DNA from: JBBIJR01 sp037445875
Lineage (GTDB): Bacteria; CLD3; SB21
Assembly: GCA_037445875.1 (NCBI GenBank)
Contig: JBBIJR010000053.1
Span: 1-25,532, forward strand
Direction: 5' to 3'
Length of the DNA stretch: 25,532 nucleotides
Part shown: positions 23,068 through 25,532 of the stretch, piece by piece
Layout: every line of letters begins with the position of its first letter
Position numbering within the stretch: the stretch's first letter is position 1
Program-made: the position numbers and the translations under genes
Notes under the pieces: model-generated
What the model was told of the DNA's origin: nothing
Database searches by the model: none
What the model saw: the letters and a program-made list of their open reading frames with translations, nothing else

Positions 23068-23655
23068 TCAGGATGGCCCGGCGCGCCTCAGCGGTGCGAT
23101 CCTGCGAGCGGCGGCGGAATCTTCGATCAATGTGTCAAGCCTCCTCCGCCGTGTGTCCTCCCGCTTCGCATCCATCACCCACACCACCGCAAGCCGGCGA
23201 TACCCCGGCGGCTGCGTTTGAAAGAACTTCCACGCCCGGGCGTTCCGGCGAAATCGTTTTTCGAATTCCGCACTCAGTCTCGCAGCCGCACGTGCAGCGG
23301 AGGCCGACCGGTCCCGCTGTTCGTTCCTCTTCGAGAACGCCGCTTCCCCGGCAGGATGAACGAGCCCCCGCGCTTTGAGCTCCAGGAACCGCCTCGTGTT
23401 GACTTCGCTCCACCGGCTGTTCGGCTTCCTCGGGGTGAACCGGATGCAATAGCTACCCGAGTCGACGGACTTGCGTATGCCGTCGATCCAGCCGAAACAG
23501 AGCGCCTCATCGACCGACTGCGGCCACGTCAAACTCGGGCGGCCCGTTTCGACTTTGTAATAACCCACCCAGAGTTCGGTTTTCCTGTCGTGATGAAGTT
23601 CCAGCCAATCGCGGAACGCCGAGGGTGAGCAAAAGAATATGGGCCGGGGACTCAT
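23068..23655 (-). CDS. YdeI/OmpD-associated family protein
   Basis: This 195-residue cytoplasmic protein of the YdeI family has the order of motifs FCSPSAFRDWLELHH, ELWVGYYK, SVDEALCFGWIDG, FTPRKPNSRWSEVN and a C-terminal AVVWVMDAKREDTRRRRLDTLIEDSA. All blocks are intact, so it should be functional. The family is annotated in bacteriocin-resistance or stress contexts, but the biochemical role is not established. It starts 12 nt after the stop of the exported protein upstream on the same strand. It converges on the TetR gene, with about 220 nt between them. Confidence 0.88.
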   Translation of the reverse strand: MSPRPIFFCSPSAFRDWLELHHDRKTELWVGYYKVETGRPSLTWPQSVDEALCFGWIDGIRKSVDSGSYCIRFTPRKPNSRWSEVNTRRFLELKARGLVHPAGEAAFSKRNEQRDRSASAARAAARLSAEFEKRFRRNARAWKFFQTQPPGYRRLAVVWVMDAKREDTRRRRLDTLIEDSAAARRIAPLRRAGPS

Positions 23656-23667
23656 GGGACGGACCGT

Positions 23668-24183
23668 CTAGTCGGTGTCCGGTACGATTTCATTGAACGT
23701 ATAACTCGTGAGCGTAATGTCCATGAGATACCACGAGTCGCTCACCTGGACGATCAGCCATTCCATGACGCCCTCTTTGCCGTCGTACGTGTATGTGGTT
23801 GAGAGCATTCTGGGAGGGAAGGCCTGCTGCTCCATGCCCGGGATGTCTTTGAGCGACGTATTCTTCATGCTCAACCGGCTCACATCGATGTTCTTCTTCC
23901 CGGCGCGGTCGAGGATGTTCTGGAAGGCGCCTTCGATTTTGGGTACGATCTGCCCGGACCGCAGTTTGTCGATCTCCTCGTCGTTCATTTCCTTTCCGTC
24001 GCGGGCCGTCAGTTTCTTCAGACCCGCCTTGTCCGGCAGGCAGCTCTTCAGCCGATCGAAATCCTTCGCTTTCACCGATTCCACGAGCGCTTGCCCGAGA
24101 TCGTCGGGGGTCAGGAACTGGGCGTGAGCGCAGAGCGGCCAGGCAAAGGCCATCAGTGCGGCGAAAAGTATCCTCGAATGCAT
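23668..24183 (-). CDS. Small exported protein of unknown function
   Basis: I choose the ATG at 24183, which has GGAGGAAC about 6 nt upstream and begins directly with a signal peptide (MHSRILFAALMAFAWPLCAHA, cleavage before QF). The frame is open 13 codons further to 24222, but that would bury the signal. The mature 150 residues start with helices (LTPDDLGQALVESVKAKDFDRL) and end in strands (MLSTTYTYDGKEGVMEWLIVQVSDSWYLMDITL), like an NTF2/DUF4878-style ligand-binding fold, though I cannot confirm it. The location is probably periplasmic. It sits between the TPR-barrel gene and the YdeI gene on the same strand. Confidence 0.78.
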   Translation of the reverse strand: MHSRILFAALMAFAWPLCAHAQFLTPDDLGQALVESVKAKDFDRLKSCLPDKAGLKKLTARDGKEMNDEEIDKLRSGQIVPKIEGAFQNILDRAGKKNIDVSRLSMKNTSLKDIPGMEQQAFPPRMLSTTYTYDGKEGVMEWLIVQVSDSWYLMDITLTSYTFNEIVPDTD

Positions 24184-24305
24184 CGTTGTTCCTCCGTTGA
24201 TAATGCGCAGGACAAGTTTCATTTCTCCGTCACATGGACGGCTGATCGTCGTTTATGCTTGTGCGACAGGTTTGGAGCGGTCCGCCGGCAAGTGGAAGTC
24301 CGCTG

Positions 24306-25448
24306 CTAAAAAGGAAAATTCAGATAGGCCATCAGAGCGCGGTTGTACAACCGGGCACCCTTGTAAACCTTGGCCGCTCCGTATACATATCGGATCTCGA
24401 CGTTGAACGAGCGCGGAAGGCCCAGCGTGCCGCCCACCACGAGTCCTCCGTCCAGGCTCGAGCTTGAATCTTCAACGTCATACGTTCTGGAACCGATCTT
24501 TACTTTTTCCCTTACTCGCGCCGCACCATAGATGCCCATCAGAAAACCGATTCGGTCCTCGATTTCCTGTGAACTAAACTTGAACATCACCGGAAACTGG
24601 ATGTAGTCCAACTGATAGTCCGCCCCTTCCCACTGTGCTCCCGTGCGGACATACACGGCCTCCAGCTGGATCGCGGTTTGGGTATCAAAAGACTTCACCG
24701 CGTAGAATCCCGCCGACCATCCTCCCTTGTCGAAGAAGGGATTGTCGCCCAACAGGTTGTCGCTCATGGTCATCCAGCCCATCCCGAACCTGCGTACCGG
24801 ACCGTCGGCTTTCTGCCATCTGACCCGTTCTTTCCTGGTCATAACGTCCCGGATTTCTGCGGCCAACTTGTCCAGATGTTCCGGCGATTTCAAAGAGGCC
24901 AGTCCCTGAAAGTAGGCGTCGGACGCGGAATCCGAGTGGTCGATCTCCCAGTACGCCCACGCTTTCTGGATCAGCGGCCAACCGTCGTCCGGGTCCGCCT
25001 CGAATGCCTGGTCAAAGCACCGGACCGCGGCGCTGTATTCACGCCTGTTTTTCAGGATTATGCCGATCCGCACATACACCGCATCGAGCCCGAACGCCGC
25101 GAAATCCGAATCGCTCGCAGCCACCGCTCGTAAGTCCTGCAGCGCTTCGTCATCGCGGCCGAGGTAATCGTTGAGCAGGCCGCGCAGGTAACGGGCCTCC
25201 AGGTCGGCGCTGTCCCGTTCGAGATGGCGGTCGAGCGTACGAACGTGCCCGCGCAGGGTGCTGCCGAGGAACTTCTCCCACAGGACCAGCACCCCGCCGA
25301 ACTTGCGGCACTCGCGGATGTCCTGGACGATCCGCTCGATGTCACGCCTCCGGTCGAAGGCGCGGGAGTCGTTCTGAGCGTCCAGGCGACCCACGGGGCA
25401 GATACCGAGAAAAGTCAGCAAGAGCCACGGCGTAAAATGCCGGCGCAC
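24306..25448 (-). CDS. TPR protein with C-terminal outer-membrane beta barrel
   Basis: This 380-residue exported protein starts at a GTG (25448). Residues 1-25 form a signal peptide (core WLLLTFLGI, cleavage after LDA). Residues about 65-215 contain tetratricopeptide repeats (LEARYLRGLLNDYLGRDDEALQDL, YVRIGIILKNRREYSAAVRCF). From about 225 to the end come alternating amphipathic strands with Gly and aromatic residues (GWSAGFYAVK, AIQLEAVYVRTGAQW, FNVEIRYVYGAA), and the final residue is Phe (LNFPF), the usual BAM recognition signal. This predicts a small barrel of eight or so strands with a periplasmic TPR domain. The role is unknown. Confidence 0.82.
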   Translation of the reverse strand: MRRHFTPWLLLTFLGICPVGRLDAQNDSRAFDRRRDIERIVQDIRECRKFGGVLVLWEKFLGSTLRGHVRTLDRHLERDSADLEARYLRGLLNDYLGRDDEALQDLRAVAASDSDFAAFGLDAVYVRIGIILKNRREYSAAVRCFDQAFEADPDDGWPLIQKAWAYWEIDHSDSASDAYFQGLASLKSPEHLDKLAAEIRDVMTRKERVRWQKADGPVRRFGMGWMTMSDNLLGDNPFFDKGGWSAGFYAVKSFDTQTAIQLEAVYVRTGAQWEGADYQLDYIQFPVMFKFSSQEIEDRIGFLMGIYGAARVREKVKIGSRTYDVEDSSSSLDGGLVVGGTLGLPRSFNVEIRYVYGAAKVYKGARLYNRALMAYLNFPF

Positions 25449-25506
25449 GCTGCGTTCAGCCTGTGTTAAGCTGACGCGAACCGACCATCGATCGGAGGGC
25501 GCTGGC

Positions 25507-25520
25507 GATCTCTAGAGATC
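25507..25520. repeat. 14-bp perfect palindrome
   Basis: GATCTCTAGAGATC is a perfect palindrome about 60 nt upstream of the TPR-barrel gene start. It could be an operator for that gene or for one beyond the right edge, or chance. Confidence 0.3.
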
Positions 25521-25532
25521 CATGGGCATACG

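Noticed and set aside
1..25532. CRISPR arrays, insertion sequences, tRNA and rRNA genes, attachment sites
   Set aside because: Reading both strands showed no regularly spaced repeats, transposase or integrase motifs, terminal inverted repeats or tRNA cloverleaf.

Overview
This is a GC-rich, gene-dense chromosomal window from a diderm (Gram-negative) bacterium. The diderm call rests on many lipobox or Sec signal peptides, a protein ending in an outer-membrane-type barrel, and a LytM-type peptidase. The mix of genes (DUF3857/transglutaminase lipoprotein, DnaQ-GIY-YIG fusion nuclease, YdeI, TPR plus barrel protein, many small orphan lipoproteins) fits an uncultured FCB-group or related lineage, but no marker gene fixes the phylum. 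I see no insertion sequence, phage gene, CRISPR array, rRNA or tRNA.

Layout. (a) 1-1715, minus strand: a truncated membrane protein, a HEAT-repeat protein, a remnant of a DNA alkylation repair gene that has lost its middle, and a TfoX C-terminal-domain protein, with a possible tiny leader ORF. (b) 1767-2569, plus: a lipoprotein followed by a long-loop terminator. (c) 2648-6946, plus: a promoter and a compact six-gene run encoding a VWA protein, a REC-GGDEF diguanylate cyclase, an 80-aa orphan, QueD, an AttH/CrtC-type lipocalin-like protein and a TPR protein. (d) 13575-6947, minus: a run of transketolase-family enzyme, 3-hydroxyacyl-CoA dehydrogenase, nucleotidyltransferase, 65-aa partner, exonuclease-GIY-YIG fusion and ROK kinase, several of them overlapping by 1-17 nt. 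(e) 13684-14841, plus: a PA0069-type radical SAM protein, divergent from (d).

(f) 14834-19313, minus: an envelope-protein region with clear decay. It holds the tail of a VOC gene, a frameshifted lipoprotein, an intact exported protein, a lipoprotein gene broken by at least three frameshifts, and an intact DUF3857/transglutaminase lipoprotein. (g) 19674-20957, minus: an M23 peptidase and a DinB-like protein. (h) 20998-23655: an old YdeI 3' remnant, an aldo/keto reductase-TetR pair with a likely promoter and operator, and an intact YdeI-family gene. (i) 23668-25448, minus: an exported small protein and a TPR plus barrel protein.

Most genes are recognisable housekeeping or envelope functions. 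I did not find a convincing new multi-gene system. The more unusual content is the set of gene remnants (five loci in 25 kb), which are either real decay or assembly errors, the nucleotidyltransferase with its small overlapping partner, and the VWA/diguanylate cyclase operon.
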